Part shown: positions 17,437-27,092 of the stretch, in pieces
How the letters are laid out: every line of letters begins with the position of its first letter
How positions within the stretch are numbered: the stretch's first letter is position 1
Translations under genes and position numbers: made by a program
The notes under the pieces: model-generated
The model's input: the letters and a program-made list of their open reading frames with translations, nothing else
Database searches by the model: none
What the model was told of the DNA's origin: nothing
From: Flavilitoribacter sp020436695
Lineage (GTDB): Bacteria; Bacteroidota; Bacteroidia; Chitinophagales; Saprospiraceae
NCBI GenBank assembly: GCA_041392665.1
Contig: JAWKLQ010000044.1
Span: forward strand, 1 to 64,000
Reading direction: 5' to 3'
Length of the DNA: 64,000 nucleotides

Positions 17437-18782
17437 TATCCTGCCTTCATCGTAATATGCTCCACCACATATTTACCCACTTTTTCTCCCTGAGCCACAC
17501 CATTGTCGATAGCCGGGCGGTAATGAATACCTCCGTATAAACGGCTAACGGCCGCCTCTGAAGAAGCCTGCATAAAAGAATTGAAGTCTCTGGCCGGAAG
17601 CCCATATTCCTCTTCAACATTATCGTGATAAGCAAAGTTGTCGCCAAAGATGGAGGTCAGGGCGACAGCTGCTGCCCGGGAGATCACACTGTGTCCGCTG
17701 GTGTATTCGGGGAAAGGAGGTGTCTGCAGAGTCGGTGTCCAGTTCTCATCAATATGACGGTTGATCACCGTTTCCGGACGCACCAGATTGGAGCGGTATT
17801 TTTCGTCCCAACAGCTGATGAAACCATCGGCCAAAGCAATAGCCGTCATTGTGTAGGCCTGGATAGATTTCATAAAATCCGCATTTGCCGTTTTACAGGC
17901 AATACCCGCGATGCCCATCCAGTGCCCCCCAGGAGTGATCTTCTTGGTAGCAAACATCACGTGTCCGGTATGATGAGATACGTACGGGTTACAATCCCAG
18001 AATTTGGCAATGGCGGTCCGTTCCGACACCTCGGCTTCGTCATCTCCTTTCAGGGCTTCATATACTTCCATAGTCTCTTTATAAAACTGGCTGTTGGGAT
18101 CAGTGTCGTAAGGAGTGGGCGGCGGCGGCATAAATTGATCGGGAGATTTAATCACAAAAGGACGGATCTTGCTCCAGTGGGGTTCGATACCATCCATATA
18201 GTCCGGTGGGGTCGGTTGCCAGCGGGCTGCTTCTTCATTGATGGAGAACTTGGGATAGGTCCGGGTTTGCTTATACATGTCTCCATCGGCCCAGGACATA
18301 ATATGTGCACCGATCTGCTCGCCGTAAGCCACCGAACGGTCAAATACATCCTGTGGTATCTGTAGGGCATGGAACTTCTCCATCAGGCTGCTTTCGTAGG
18401 CATCCATCTGGTCTTCCGAAAAGATCAGCGTCTTGCCTACTTTCAGGAAAGCTTTCATGCCCGCCAGCGGAAAGCAATACTCTTTACCGGATTCCGGCTC
18501 CGGGATATCCTTCAGATCGGTGAGTTGTCCGGCCAGTGTCTTGTATCCCGGAAAGCCATGACGGGCAGCTTCGTAGGCCGCAATGTTGGAATAGGCATAA
18601 ATACGGCTGGCTACCGGCGGAGAGAAAATATCGTGGACAATAATATCGGTTAGATTTTTTTCCGTTGCATGTACAAACTCCGGTTCTTGCGCCTCGGCCT
18701 GGAAATTGGGATTGACCTCTTCACAGGCAACAAAAGCCAATAGGCAGAAGGCAAGCACCCAAGTGCGGAAGCTCTGTATCAT
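17436..18782 (-). CDS. Vanadium haloperoxidase/PAP2-like lipoprotein
   Basis: 448 residues with a lipoprotein signal ending AFVAC (Cys20). The body is the helical vanadium-dependent haloperoxidase/PAP2 fold: an N-terminal region with SRIYAYSNIAAYEA, a mid-protein WDCNPY segment, and the C-terminal active-site block PEYTSGHSVISRAAA (phosphate- or vanadate-binding SGH) and later GGIHYRPAIDNG (the H that attacks phosphate or binds vanadium). Such proteins either oxidise halides with peroxide or remove phosphate from lipids or other substrates; the sequence alone does not decide. Lipid anchoring puts it at the periplasmic or outer face. Its C-terminus converges with the SDR fusion gene. Confidence 0.85.
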   Translation of the reverse strand: MIQSFRTWVLAFCLLAFVACEEVNPNFQAEAQEPEFVHATEKNLTDIIVHDIFSPPVASRIYAYSNIAAYEAARHGFPGYKTLAGQLTDLKDIPEPESGKEYCFPLAGMKAFLKVGKTLIFSEDQMDAYESSLMEKFHALQIPQDVFDRSVAYGEQIGAHIMSWADGDMYKQTRTYPKFSINEEAARWQPTPPDYMDGIEPHWSKIRPFVIKSPDQFMPPPPTPYDTDPNSQFYKETMEVYEALKGDDEAEVSERTAIAKFWDCNPYVSHHTGHVMFATKKITPGGHWMGIAGIACKTANADFMKSIQAYTMTAIALADGFISCWDEKYRSNLVRPETVINRHIDENWTPTLQTPPFPEYTSGHSVISRAAAVALTSIFGDNFAYHDNVEEEYGLPARDFNSFMQASSEAAVSRLYGGIHYRPAIDNGVAQGEKVGKYVVEHITMKAG

Positions 18783-19043
18783 AACTAATGTTTTTTGTTT
18801 GAACTATCCACCCTCCTCTGGTTTAATTTGCCTGGTGATAGATAGCTGTAAAAAATGGTGCCTAAATTTCCGCAAAAGTAGAAACATCCGCAAATATGAA
18901 CTGTTAACAAAAGCCAAACAATTAAAGACGGTCCACGGAGAACGGTAGACGGGAAAGGGCATTGAGGATGATCTGCTTGCTTCAGATCGGTAAAACCAGG
19001 CAACGAGTCTCGTCAACCGGGTATCCTTCATCAATAAAATGTA

Positions 19044-19074
19044 TTGTATTTCAGGCAGCATCCCGTTATCTTTG
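19044..19074 (+). promoter_or_regulatory. Bacteroidota-type promoter for uvrA
   Basis: TTG at 19044-19046 and TATCTTTG at 19067-19074 are separated by 20 bases, matching the -33 TTG and -7 TAnnTTTG elements of the main sigma factor in this phylum. Transcription would start near 19080, just before the large hairpin. The 260 bases upstream, back to 18783, hold only GACGGT-like words near 18930 and nothing else I could name. Confidence 0.65.
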
Positions 19075-19093
19075 CGGTTTACTTTTAAATAGC

Positions 19094-19241
19094 AGCAGGG
19101 TGTGAGTTTGTTCTGAGGTGCTTAGGTGTTGACGTTCTGAGGTGTTGACGTGTTCAGGTGCATTTTTTGAACACGTACAACACCTCAGAACGTCAACACT
19201 TTGACACGTCAACACTTCAATCTCCTGCTGCACACCCTGCT
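19094..19241. repeat. Large nested hairpin in the uvrA leader
   Basis: Three stems nest: AGCAGGGTGTG (19094-19104) pairs exactly with CACACCCTGCT (19231-19241); a 21-base arm at 19126-19146 pairs perfectly with 19179-19199; and ACGTGTTCA (19148-19156) pairs with TGAACACGT (19168-19176). The arms are built from GGTGTTGACG/TTCTGAGGTG words. It would occupy nearly the whole uvrA 5' leader, ending 14 bases before the ATG, and may affect translation, transcript stability or DNA structure. Confidence 0.75.
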
Positions 19242-19255
19242 ATAAAGCCATACCG

Positions 19256-22102
19256 ATGTCCGATAGATCCATTGTGACTCCTTCCGATCAACCGACAAAA
19301 ACCGAACTGAAACAAGCGATCTTTATCAAGGGCGCCCGGGCGAACAATCTTAAGAATGTAGACCTGGCCATTCCCAAGAACAAACTGGTCGTAGTTACCG
19401 GTGTATCCGGCTCCGGGAAGTCTTCTATTACCATGGATACGCTCTATGCCGAAGGACAACGCCGCTATGTGGAAAGTCTGTCTTCCTACGCCCGGCAGTT
19501 CCTGATGCGCATGAAAAAGCCGGATGTGGATTACATCAAAGGTATCTGTCCGGCCATTGCCATTGAACAGAAGACCTCCACGGCCAACGCCCGCTCCACA
19601 GTGGGTACGCTGACGGAGATCTATGACTTTTTCCGGCTACTGTATGCCCGCATCGGTAAAACCTTCTCTCCGATCTCCGGCCAGGAAGTTAAAAAGCACG
19701 AAGTAAGTGATGTAGTAGATTATATCCATAAGTTTGAAGACGGCACCCGAGGACAGATTTTTATACCTCTACCCTACAAATACAAGGACCGGCAATTGGG
19801 GCAGGAGTTGCAGTTATTATTGCAAAAAGGCTATACCCGTCTGCTGCACGATGGTCAGCTGGTACGGATCGAGGAATTTATCGAAGCGCATCCCAAATGG
19901 CAAAAACAGCGTCTTGACGAAGTAAAACAACTGGATCTACTGGTATTGATCGACCGCTTTGCCATTCATCCGGACGACGAGGAGAATCAGCGCCGGATTG
20001 CCGACTCGGTGCAGACCGCTTTTTACGAAAGCGAGGGAGAATGTCTGGTTGATATAGAAGGCGCAGAAAGAAAGAACTTTAACAACCGTTTTGAGTTGGA
20101 CGGCATGACCTTCCCCGAGCCCAGTCCGCATTTATTCAACTTCAACAATCCCTATGGTGCCTGTCCGAAATGTGAGGGTTTCAGCCAGGTTATGGGGATA
20201 GATGAAAAGAAGGTAGTCCCCAATCCGGGGCTTTCCGTCTACGAAGGAGCTATTGCCTGCTGGAAGGGAGAAAAGTATGGCCTGTGGCTCGACCAGTTGC
20301 TTAAAGTAGCGCATCATTTTGACTTCCCCGTGCATAAACCTTATCAGGATCTCACTCGGGAAGAGGTCAGAACCCTTTGGCGCGGCAACAGCTATTTTGA
20401 CGGTATCAATGCCTTCTTTTCCGAACTGGAAGAAAAAACCTACAAGATCCAGAACCGGGTTATGCTGGCCCGTTATCGCGGGAAAACCATCTGCCCGGTC
20501 TGCGAAGGCGGGCGGCTGCGCGAAGAGGCCAATTACGTCAAGATCAGCGGCAGGGCCATCTCCGAACTAACCTCCCTCCCGGCCGATGAGCTGCTCGCTT
20601 TTGTGGAAGGATTGCATCTCTCTGAGTTTGAGGCCAAAGTCGGCAAACGACTTCTGCTGGAGATCACCAATCGCCTGCGCTTCATGTGTGATGTGGGGCT
20701 GAGCTATCTCACGCTGGGACGTATTTCCGCAACTTTAAGTGGGGGTGAAACGCAGCGGATCAACCTGACCCGTACCTTGGGCAGCAACCTGACCAGCTCG
20801 ATGTATATCCTGGACGAACCCAGTGTCGGGTTGCATCCCAGAGATACCAACCGACTGGTAAGCGTATTAAGATCACTGAAAAATCTCGGCAACACCGTCA
20901 TCGTAGTAGAACACGAAGAAGACGTGATCAAAAATGCCGATTATCTGATCGATATTGGGCCGGAAGCCGGCATCCACGGTGGAGAAGTTGTCTTTGCCGG
21001 GCCCTACGAAGATATTTACGATGAAGCGGCGGACAGCCTGACCACAAAATATATGAGTGGCCGCATGAGTATTCCTGTGCCGGAAGTCAGGCGGAAATTT
21101 GTACGGGAATTAAGGTTGCTGGGCGCCCGCCAGCACAATCTGCAAAATATCGATGTCACGTTTCCACTAAATACGCTGACGGTTGTGACGGGCGTTTCCG
21201 GATCGGGTAAGACCACCCTGGTCAAGCAGATCCTCTACCCTGCCCTGATGAAACATTTCGGGCAGAATTACAGCAAATCACCCGGTACCTACAAAGAGCT
21301 GACCGGCGACCTGAATGCGCTGACGAGTGTAGAAATGATCAATCAAAGCCCTATCGGTAAGTCTTCCCGTTCCAATCCGGTTACTTATGTGAAAGCCTAC
21401 GATACGATCCGCAACCTAATGGCCTCCCAGCAATTGTCAAAGATCCGTGGTTATAAACCCAGCCATTTTTCCTTTAATGTGGATGGAGGCCGTTGTGATA
21501 CCTGTAAGGGCGAGGGCGAACAAGTCATTGAAATGCAATTTCTGGCGGATGTTCGACTGGAATGCGAGGAATGTGGTGGTAAACGCTTTAAAGCCGAAGT
21601 CCTGGAAGTAAAATATCAGGGGAAGAACATTTTCGAGATCCTGGATATGAGTGTGGAGGAAGCACTGGCATTTTTCAGCGAGGCCTCGGATGTAATACAG
21701 AAACTACAACCGCTCTACGATGTGGGGCTCGGCTATGTAAAATTAGGTCAATCTTCCAGTACGCTGTCCGGCGGAGAAGCCCAGCGGGTAAAATTGGCAT
21801 CTTTTCTGAATAAGGATAATTCTTCTGAGCATATTCTTTTTATATTTGACGAACCGACAACCGGCCTACATTTCCACGACATACGCAAACTCTTAACTGC
21901 ACTGAATGCACTGGTGGAAAAAGGGCACACCGTTTTGGTGGTCGAGCACAACATGGAGGTCATTAAAAGTGCTGACTGGGTGATCGATCTGGGTCCGGAA
22001 GGAGGAAAACAAGGTGGATATCTCGTTTTTCAGGGCCGCCCGGAAGAGCTGGTTAAAGTAGATGCCTCCTATACCGGCAGATATCTTTCTGAAAAACTCT
22101 AG
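19256..22102 (+). CDS. uvrA: Excinuclease ABC subunit A
   Basis: DNA damage-recognition ATPase of nucleotide excision repair, working as a dimer with UvrB. 948 residues, the normal length. Two ABC modules: first Walker A GVSGSGKSS at 49-57, its signature LSGGETQR near residue 500 and Walker B ILDEPSVGLHP; second Walker A GVSGSGKTT near 645 and the signature LSGGEAQR followed by FIFDEPTTGLH. Zinc-binding cysteine pairs CPKC, CPVC, CDTC and CEEC are present. The first 20 residues before FIKGARANNLKNVDL are an unconserved extension; an internal start is possible but the ATG at 19256 follows the leader directly. Confidence 0.97.
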   Translation: MSDRSIVTPSDQPTKTELKQAIFIKGARANNLKNVDLAIPKNKLVVVTGVSGSGKSSITMDTLYAEGQRRYVESLSSYARQFLMRMKKPDVDYIKGICPAIAIEQKTSTANARSTVGTLTEIYDFFRLLYARIGKTFSPISGQEVKKHEVSDVVDYIHKFEDGTRGQIFIPLPYKYKDRQLGQELQLLLQKGYTRLLHDGQLVRIEEFIEAHPKWQKQRLDEVKQLDLLVLIDRFAIHPDDEENQRRIADSVQTAFYESEGECLVDIEGAERKNFNNRFELDGMTFPEPSPHLFNFNNPYGACPKCEGFSQVMGIDEKKVVPNPGLSVYEGAIACWKGEKYGLWLDQLLKVAHHFDFPVHKPYQDLTREEVRTLWRGNSYFDGINAFFSELEEKTYKIQNRVMLARYRGKTICPVCEGGRLREEANYVKISGRAISELTSLPADELLAFVEGLHLSEFEAKVGKRLLLEITNRLRFMCDVGLSYLTLGRISATLSGGETQRINLTRTLGSNLTSSMYILDEPSVGLHPRDTNRLVSVLRSLKNLGNTVIVVEHEEDVIKNADYLIDIGPEAGIHGGEVVFAGPYEDIYDEAADSLTTKYMSGRMSIPVPEVRRKFVRELRLLGARQHNLQNIDVTFPLNTLTVVTGVSGSGKTTLVKQILYPALMKHFGQNYSKSPGTYKELTGDLNALTSVEMINQSPIGKSSRSNPVTYVKAYDTIRNLMASQQLSKIRGYKPSHFSFNVDGGRCDTCKGEGEQVIEMQFLADVRLECEECGGKRFKAEVLEVKYQGKNIFEILDMSVEEALAFFSEASDVIQKLQPLYDVGLGYVKLGQSSSTLSGGEAQRVKLASFLNKDNSSEHILFIFDEPTTGLHFHDIRKLLTALNALVEKGHTVLVVEHNMEVIKSADWVIDLGPEGGKQGGYLVFQGRPEELVKVDASYTGRYLSEKL

Positions 22103-22278
22103 TCCCCGGGGTATTAGACTTACCCTAAATTCAATCGGACCTCTTATCAAAAAAAGATCCATACACTAACACACTAACATTCACATCCAGAAGCAGCTAT
22201 TAAACGAGGAACATTTGGAATATTGATCCTAAACTTGGCATTTATTCTTAGTCCCTCATCGATTGACTGCATTTTTGG

Positions 22279-22290
22279 TGACAAAAGTCA
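22279..22290. promoter_or_regulatory. TGAC-AAAA-GTCA palindrome upstream of the REC-CRP gene
   Basis: A short perfect dyad about 85 bases before the start of a gene whose product has a CRP/FNR-type DNA-binding domain. It could be an autoregulatory site, but one 12-base palindrome in AT-rich spacer may be chance. The rest of the 273-base spacer shows nothing else clear. Confidence 0.25.
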
Positions 22291-22375
22291 TCATTTTGAA
22301 CGATTGCAATCATTCATGACACTGCGATATGTCTTATACATTGCTGAAGAATAGCATCGCCTCAAACTTTGCACT

Positions 22376-23431
22376 ATGGAAAAGATCTTAGTAATAGAAG
22401 ACAACAAGGAAGTCAGAGAAAATCTGGAAGAAATACTGGAAGTATCCGGTTATGATGTCTCAAGTGCCGAAAACGGACTGGTAGGAGTTGAAAAAGCATT
22501 GCAAACTCCCCCTGACCTGATCCTATGTGATGTGATGATGCCGGAACTGGATGGTTTCGGTGTTTTGCAGATCCTGAGCAAAAAGCCGAAGACCAGCACC
22601 ATTCCCTTTATTTTCCTGACCGCAAAAACTGAAAGCAAAGACTTCCGTACCGGCATGAATCTCGGGGCTGATGATTACATTACCAAGCCGTTCGAGCATG
22701 TACAATTACTGGAAGCCATCGAACTACGGCTGCAGAAAAGTGCTCGTTTGCGCAAAGCATTTGAAGTCGGTGGAGCACAATCCAAGTCACTTATCGATGA
22801 AGAACTGGGTAAGAAGGAGATCGATAAGCTGGCAAGGGATAAAGAGACCCGGCGCTGGTCGCGCAAGGATTATGTATACCGGGAAGGAGACTATCCCAAA
22901 GGGGTTTACTACGTCATGAGCGGTAAGATCAAGATCAACCGCGAAAATGAGTTCGGGAAAAAATACATTACGGAGATCATAACCCCGGGTGAGTTCTTTG
23001 GTTACCACTCCCTGCTCAAAGAGGAGACCTACAGTGATTCGGCCGTAGTACTGGAAGATTCCGAACTGAGTTTTATCTCTAAGGAAGACTTCCTTAAACT
23101 GCTGCACGGCAACCGGGATTTTTCCGCACTGTTGATCAAGCACCTGGCCAAAGATGTCGTGGAGAAAGAAGAACAACTCATCAAGCTGGCTTACAACTCG
23201 ATCCGCAAGCGCGTAGCAGATGCCCTGGTAACACTGCACCACCACGAGACCAACGGCAGTCCGTTTGTGATAAGCATGCTGCGTGACGACCTGGCCAGCA
23301 TTGTGGGTACGACCAAGGAATCCGTTATCCGAACACTTTCCGATTTCAAATCTGAAGGATTGATCAACATCGATTCCAGTGGGACGATCACTATCGTCAA
23401 ATTGCAACAATTGGAACAAATGCCTAACTGA
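22376..23431 (+). CDS. Response regulator with CRP/FNR-type output
   Basis: 351 residues. Residues 1-122 form a receiver domain: acidic pair in VIEDN, phospho-acceptor D52 in LCDVMMPELDG, T/A position in FLTAKTE and the lysine in ITKPF. After a helical linker comes a cyclic-nucleotide-binding-like beta roll (about 165-275: YREGDYPKGVYYVMSGKIKI, TPGEFFGYHSLL), then a CRP-type winged helix (about 285-345) with the recognition helix in LASIVGTTKESVIRTLSDFK. A phosphorelay thus drives a CRP-like regulator. It faces the PAS histidine kinase gene tail to tail, a plausible partner. Ligand binding by the beta roll is not evident. Confidence 0.92.
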   Translation: MEKILVIEDNKEVRENLEEILEVSGYDVSSAENGLVGVEKALQTPPDLILCDVMMPELDGFGVLQILSKKPKTSTIPFIFLTAKTESKDFRTGMNLGADDYITKPFEHVQLLEAIELRLQKSARLRKAFEVGGAQSKSLIDEELGKKEIDKLARDKETRRWSRKDYVYREGDYPKGVYYVMSGKIKINRENEFGKKYITEIITPGEFFGYHSLLKEETYSDSAVVLEDSELSFISKEDFLKLLHGNRDFSALLIKHLAKDVVEKEEQLIKLAYNSIRKRVADALVTLHHHETNGSPFVISMLRDDLASIVGTTKESVIRTLSDFKSEGLINIDSSGTITIVKLQQLEQMPN

Positions 23432-23479
23432 TGCAGCAGGTCACGGTTGCCATGAACTGCAACAGGGGGTCGTAGTCTC

Positions 23480-25432
23480 TTACTTCTGTGGGATGGTCAC
23501 GTAAAATGTGGTACCCTTATACTCCTCACTCTCGAAAGTGATGGTACCATTCATCATATCAAGATATCGCTTGACAATAGTGAGCCCCAGGCCTGTTCCC
23601 TGAATATTGGTCGCATTGGTGGCGCGGAAAAAACGGGTCATCATATGCTGCTGATCGGCCAATGGAATACCGATCCCTTCATCTTTAACGGAAATGGTGA
23701 GCTCTCCTTTTTCGATGGCAGTGGTTAGTTCGATCGTGGCACCGGCAGGAGAATATTTGATCGCATTGGAGAGGAGATTATTGAGAATATTACGCACCAG
23801 AAATTTATCCAGAAATGCTTTTTGAGCGCCCCTGTGTTGATACGTGATCTTCTGATCTTCCTTCTTTACCAAGTTAATCTCTTCCAGTACCTCTCGCATA
23901 AAGTCCTCAAAATCGACATCTTCCGGCTGATAACTTACCTTGCCCGATTCCAGTTTTTCCAGATTGAGAAAATCATTAAGGATATTGGTGAGATTCTGTA
24001 CAGATGATTTGATCCGGCTCAGGTGTTTACCCTGTTTTTCCGGTTGCCCTCTTTCCCGGTAGATCTGGATAAGATCTACGGACGACTGAATAGCACTGAG
24101 TGGCGTCCGGAATTCGTGGGACGCCATGGAAACAAAGCGGGATTTAAGCTCTCCTAACTCTTTTTCTTTCTGGAGGTTCTGTTCCAGTCTTTTTTCTATC
24201 TCCTTATTCTGGGTAATGTCTTTGATCACCCCGAATATCTTGGTCAGCGTACCGTATTGATTGTGGATGCCCCTCAGTTCAAAACCGATGTATTTGGGTT
24301 TGCCCTGCGAGGTCGTGATCCGGAATTCCATGTGTTGATCAGCTCCAGTCTTGATCGCTTCCTTAGTCAGGCTAACCACCGCCTCGCTATCCTCAGGATG
24401 GATGAATTGCAGGAAATAATCTCTGGGGAGATCATCCTCCGTATAGCTGAGGTCAAAAACACGAAAAAACTCTTCTGACCAACTGATTGACAACTGCCGT
24501 TTCTCTTCCAGTGTTATCTCCCAGTAACCGATCTGGGCTACCTGATTGGATAGCTTAAGCATGGTCTGATTTTCAAAAACCTCAGCGGTCCTGGCGGCAA
24601 CTTCTTCTTCCAGTTCGATGGCATAATTCTTCAGGCGGGCCTTGCTTTCCTGTAGCATCAACTCTGCTTCCCGCGTGAGGGTAATGTCCATACCCGAACT
24701 GATCGTACCGATCGTTTTTCCTTCGGTATCCTGTAAGAGTCGGTTGTGCCAGGAGATCAGACGCTCCTCTCCGTGAGCTGCCAGTATCTTATTCTCATAG
24801 TATTCCAACTGATCCCCCTTATGATCGAGCAACTGATAGTACACCCCTTTGACTTCCTCTCTCCTGGCTTCCGGTACAAAGTTGTCAAACCAGTTCTTTC
24901 CCATGATATCTTCTTCTCTGGCCCCGAGTATCTGAGCACCTTCCCGGTTGATCAGGGTAACTATTTCCTCTTTATCGAGCACCAAAATAATACTACCTGC
25001 CATTTCCAGATAGAGTTGCGCCAGCTCTTTTTCCTGCAATAGACTCTGTTCCTGTTCTTTGCGCCAACGAATGTCACTGATATAGGCAATAACGGCCTGC
25101 TTTTGCTTGATCTTCACATAACTAAGGCTGATCTCTATCGGGAAGACCGTCCCGTCTTTTCTGCGGCCCTTCAGATCCCGCCCGGCACCCATTAGACGCG
25201 GTGTGGGATGTTTCAGGTAAGCATCCCGGTACTGAGTATGTTTCCCGTGACTGCCTTCAGGCACCAGTATTTCTATTTTCTTACCTATTAATTCCTCTTT
25301 TTCATAGCCGAACTGCTGCTCCAGTAAATTGTTCGACAGGATAATACTTCCCGTTTCGTCTACTACCACTATGCCCAGGGTTGCATCGGCGAACAAAGCT
25401 TCCAGGATAGCATCTTTCTGATAATTCTCCAC
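23480..25432 (-). CDS. Multi-PAS sensor histidine kinase
   Basis: 650 residues, no membrane segments, so probably cytosolic. Three PAS domains: about 8-125 (GSIILSNNLLEQQFGYEKEEL), 132-255 (VTLINREGAQILGAREEDI) and 290-410 (weaker, a PAS_3-like fold with DLSYTEDDLP). A coiled segment separates the second and third. HisKA follows with the phospho-acceptor in SMASHEFRTPLSAIQ (about residue 437), then HATPase_c with N box LLSNAIKYSP, G1 VKDEGIGIP and G2 GTGLGLTIVKRY. The signal is unknown. It converges with the REC-CRP gene 48 bases away; a cognate pair is likely but not proven. The 134-bp repeat element lies just upstream of its start. Confidence 0.93.
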   Translation of the reverse strand: MENYQKDAILEALFADATLGIVVVDETGSIILSNNLLEQQFGYEKEELIGKKIEILVPEGSHGKHTQYRDAYLKHPTPRLMGAGRDLKGRRKDGTVFPIEISLSYVKIKQKQAVIAYISDIRWRKEQEQSLLQEKELAQLYLEMAGSIILVLDKEEIVTLINREGAQILGAREEDIMGKNWFDNFVPEARREEVKGVYYQLLDHKGDQLEYYENKILAAHGEERLISWHNRLLQDTEGKTIGTISSGMDITLTREAELMLQESKARLKNYAIELEEEVAARTAEVFENQTMLKLSNQVAQIGYWEITLEEKRQLSISWSEEFFRVFDLSYTEDDLPRDYFLQFIHPEDSEAVVSLTKEAIKTGADQHMEFRITTSQGKPKYIGFELRGIHNQYGTLTKIFGVIKDITQNKEIEKRLEQNLQKEKELGELKSRFVSMASHEFRTPLSAIQSSVDLIQIYRERGQPEKQGKHLSRIKSSVQNLTNILNDFLNLEKLESGKVSYQPEDVDFEDFMREVLEEINLVKKEDQKITYQHRGAQKAFLDKFLVRNILNNLLSNAIKYSPAGATIELTTAIEKGELTISVKDEGIGIPLADQQHMMTRFFRATNATNIQGTGLGLTIVKRYLDMMNGTITFESEEYKGTTFYVTIPQK

Positions 25433-25464
25433 TGTTGATCATTTATTTTCTCCGTCTCTTATTT

Positions 25465-25598
25465 GTAGTTTGACGGAAATAAATGAACCAATTTTTTCTA
25501 GAGGTTTTGAAAATTTCGCACACCATTTCCTGTTAGTCAATGGCTTAGCGAAATATTAAAAACCTAAAATTGGTTCATTTATTTTTGCTCCGTCACTT
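25465..25598. repeat. 134-bp inverted-repeat element, copy 1
   Basis: Begins GTAGTTTGACGGAAATAAAT and ends TTTTTGCTCCGTCACTT. The ends are long imperfect inverted repeats: TGACGG, AAATAAATGAACCAATTTT, AGGTTTT and TTTCGC each recur as complement in the right half, closing on CCAT...ATGG around a short loop. A second copy of identical length lies at 41031-41164 with about 4 differences. It has no ORF. It could be a MITE-like element or a dispersed structured RNA or DNA element; both copies lie in spacers between minus-strand genes. Confidence 0.8.
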
Positions 25599-25647
25599 TG
25601 ACAGTGATCGTTTAACCAATTTTCCGATCTCGGTAAACTACTTATGC

Positions 25648-26391
25648 TCATCCGTTTTCCACTTTGCTGAGATCCTCCGGACGGTCGATTCCGATGGTCT
25701 CCCATTGTGTGATCCCAACGTGAATGGCATAGCCGGCTTCCAGCCAACGCAGCTGTTCCAGCGATTCATTTCGTTCCAATAGGCCAGGGCTAAGTTGGGC
25801 AATAGCCAACAATACCTCCCGACGAAAACCGTAAATGCCGATGTGTTTGTAAAAGTCTGCACTGGCCAGCCATTCTTCCCGTGGGACATCCCGCAGGTAG
25901 GGAATGGTACTTCGGCTGAAATACAGGGCCTTCTGTGTTGCATCAAATACCACTTTTACCACATTAGGATCGAAAAGCGCCGAAGGATCGGTCAATCGTT
26001 TGGCCAACGTAGAAATAGCCACATGCTCAAGTTCCATCAGTGGGCGCACCACCTGATCGATCTGCCGGGGTGCGATAAAGGGTTCGTCTCCCTGAATGTT
26101 TACGATACGATCAAAACCGGGATTAGCGGCGGCCACTTCTGCACACCGGTCAGTTCCCGAGCGGTGTTGATCGGACGTCATCCGGGCCTGACCACCAAAG
26201 TCCTGCACGTGCTGCAAGATGCGCTCATCATCCGTCGCCACGATCACCTCATCAATGAGTTCCGCTTTCATAGCCTGCTCGTACACCCTTCTGATCATAC
26301 TCCGGCCCTGGATCTCTACCAGTGGTTTGCCCGGAAACCGGGTAGAAGCGTACCGGGCCGGGATTATGGCCAGTGTCTTATCTGTATCCAT
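25648..26391 (-). CDS. kdsB: 3-deoxy-manno-octulosonate cytidylyltransferase
   Basis: Activates Kdo as CMP-Kdo for the inner core of lipopolysaccharide. 247 residues, typical. Seen: the nucleotide-binding start AIIPARYASTRFPGKPL, VATDDERI, SGTDRCAEV, VNIQGDEPFI and YGFRREVLL, with the C-terminal IDRPEDLSKVE. Cytosolic. It heads a minus-strand pair with the HAD phosphatase upstream (44 bases), though the two need not share a pathway. Its presence indicates an outer membrane with Kdo-containing LPS. Confidence 0.97.
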   Translation of the reverse strand: MDTDKTLAIIPARYASTRFPGKPLVEIQGRSMIRRVYEQAMKAELIDEVIVATDDERILQHVQDFGGQARMTSDQHRSGTDRCAEVAAANPGFDRIVNIQGDEPFIAPRQIDQVVRPLMELEHVAISTLAKRLTDPSALFDPNVVKVVFDATQKALYFSRSTIPYLRDVPREEWLASADFYKHIGIYGFRREVLLAIAQLSPGLLERNESLEQLRWLEAGYAIHVGITQWETIGIDRPEDLSKVENG

Positions 26392-26435
26392 TATAATCCA
26401 TCATTTTGACGGCATTCCAACCAGTACTTCGGGTA

Positions 26436-27080
26436 TTAACCCATGCCGACGATAAACTGCATGGCTTCCTGGGTATTCGGAAATATCCGGTCGGCAGCCT
26501 GCAGACTCTTTTCCGGATGGGAATTGGTCACTGCCAGTACGAACATACCGGCGGCTTTGGCTCCTTTAACTCCGGCCGGTGAGTCTTCCACCACTATACA
26601 GGCGTCCGTAAATAAGCCGATGCGTTTACTGGCCAGCAAATACAGATCCGGTGCCGGTTTGAGCCGGTCAACCATATCGGCAGTAACGACAGTCTGGAAA
26701 TGCTGATCGAGTTTGGTGCTGGTAAAAACAGCCGAAGCATCCTGATCGGAACTGTTGGTGGCAATACCCATTCGATACTTATCCTTCAATAGCAGTAGCT
26801 GCTCTTCCACGCCGGGAAACATCCGGGCTTTTTCAGCAGCCATCTGATGATAGATGGTCCGTTTCTGCACTTGCAGGTCGCCGGCTTTTACCGGGACCTT
26901 ATAGAATTTTTCCACCGCTTCGGCCAGTACGCGATCCGACTGTCCGATCCACTGCTCAAACCAGTCGTTGCCGAAATGCAGATCGTATGCTGCCAGGACG
27001 CTAAACCAGGCATCCCGATGAATGGGTTCGGTGTCTACCAGTGTGCCGTCCAGATCAAATATAATGCCGTGATATGACAT
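26436..27080 (-). CDS. HAD-family phosphatase, beta-phosphoglucomutase-like
   Basis: 214 residues of the HAD superfamily with a helical C1 cap. Motif I FDLDGTLVDTEP supplies D9 and D11; motif II is ATNSSDQ; motif III K and motif IV EDSPAGVKGAKAAGM follow at the expected spacing. The subgroup contains beta-phosphoglucomutases and small sugar-phosphate phosphatases; the exact substrate is not visible. Lies 12 bases from the DUF4159 gene and 44 bases from kdsB on the same strand, so co-transcription is likely. Confidence 0.9.
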   Translation of the reverse strand: MSYHGIIFDLDGTLVDTEPIHRDAWFSVLAAYDLHFGNDWFEQWIGQSDRVLAEAVEKFYKVPVKAGDLQVQKRTIYHQMAAEKARMFPGVEEQLLLLKDKYRMGIATNSSDQDASAVFTSTKLDQHFQTVVTADMVDRLKPAPDLYLLASKRIGLFTDACIVVEDSPAGVKGAKAAGMFVLAVTNSHPEKSLQAADRIFPNTQEAMQFIVGMG

Positions 27081-27092
27081 GCTCGTTGTGCT

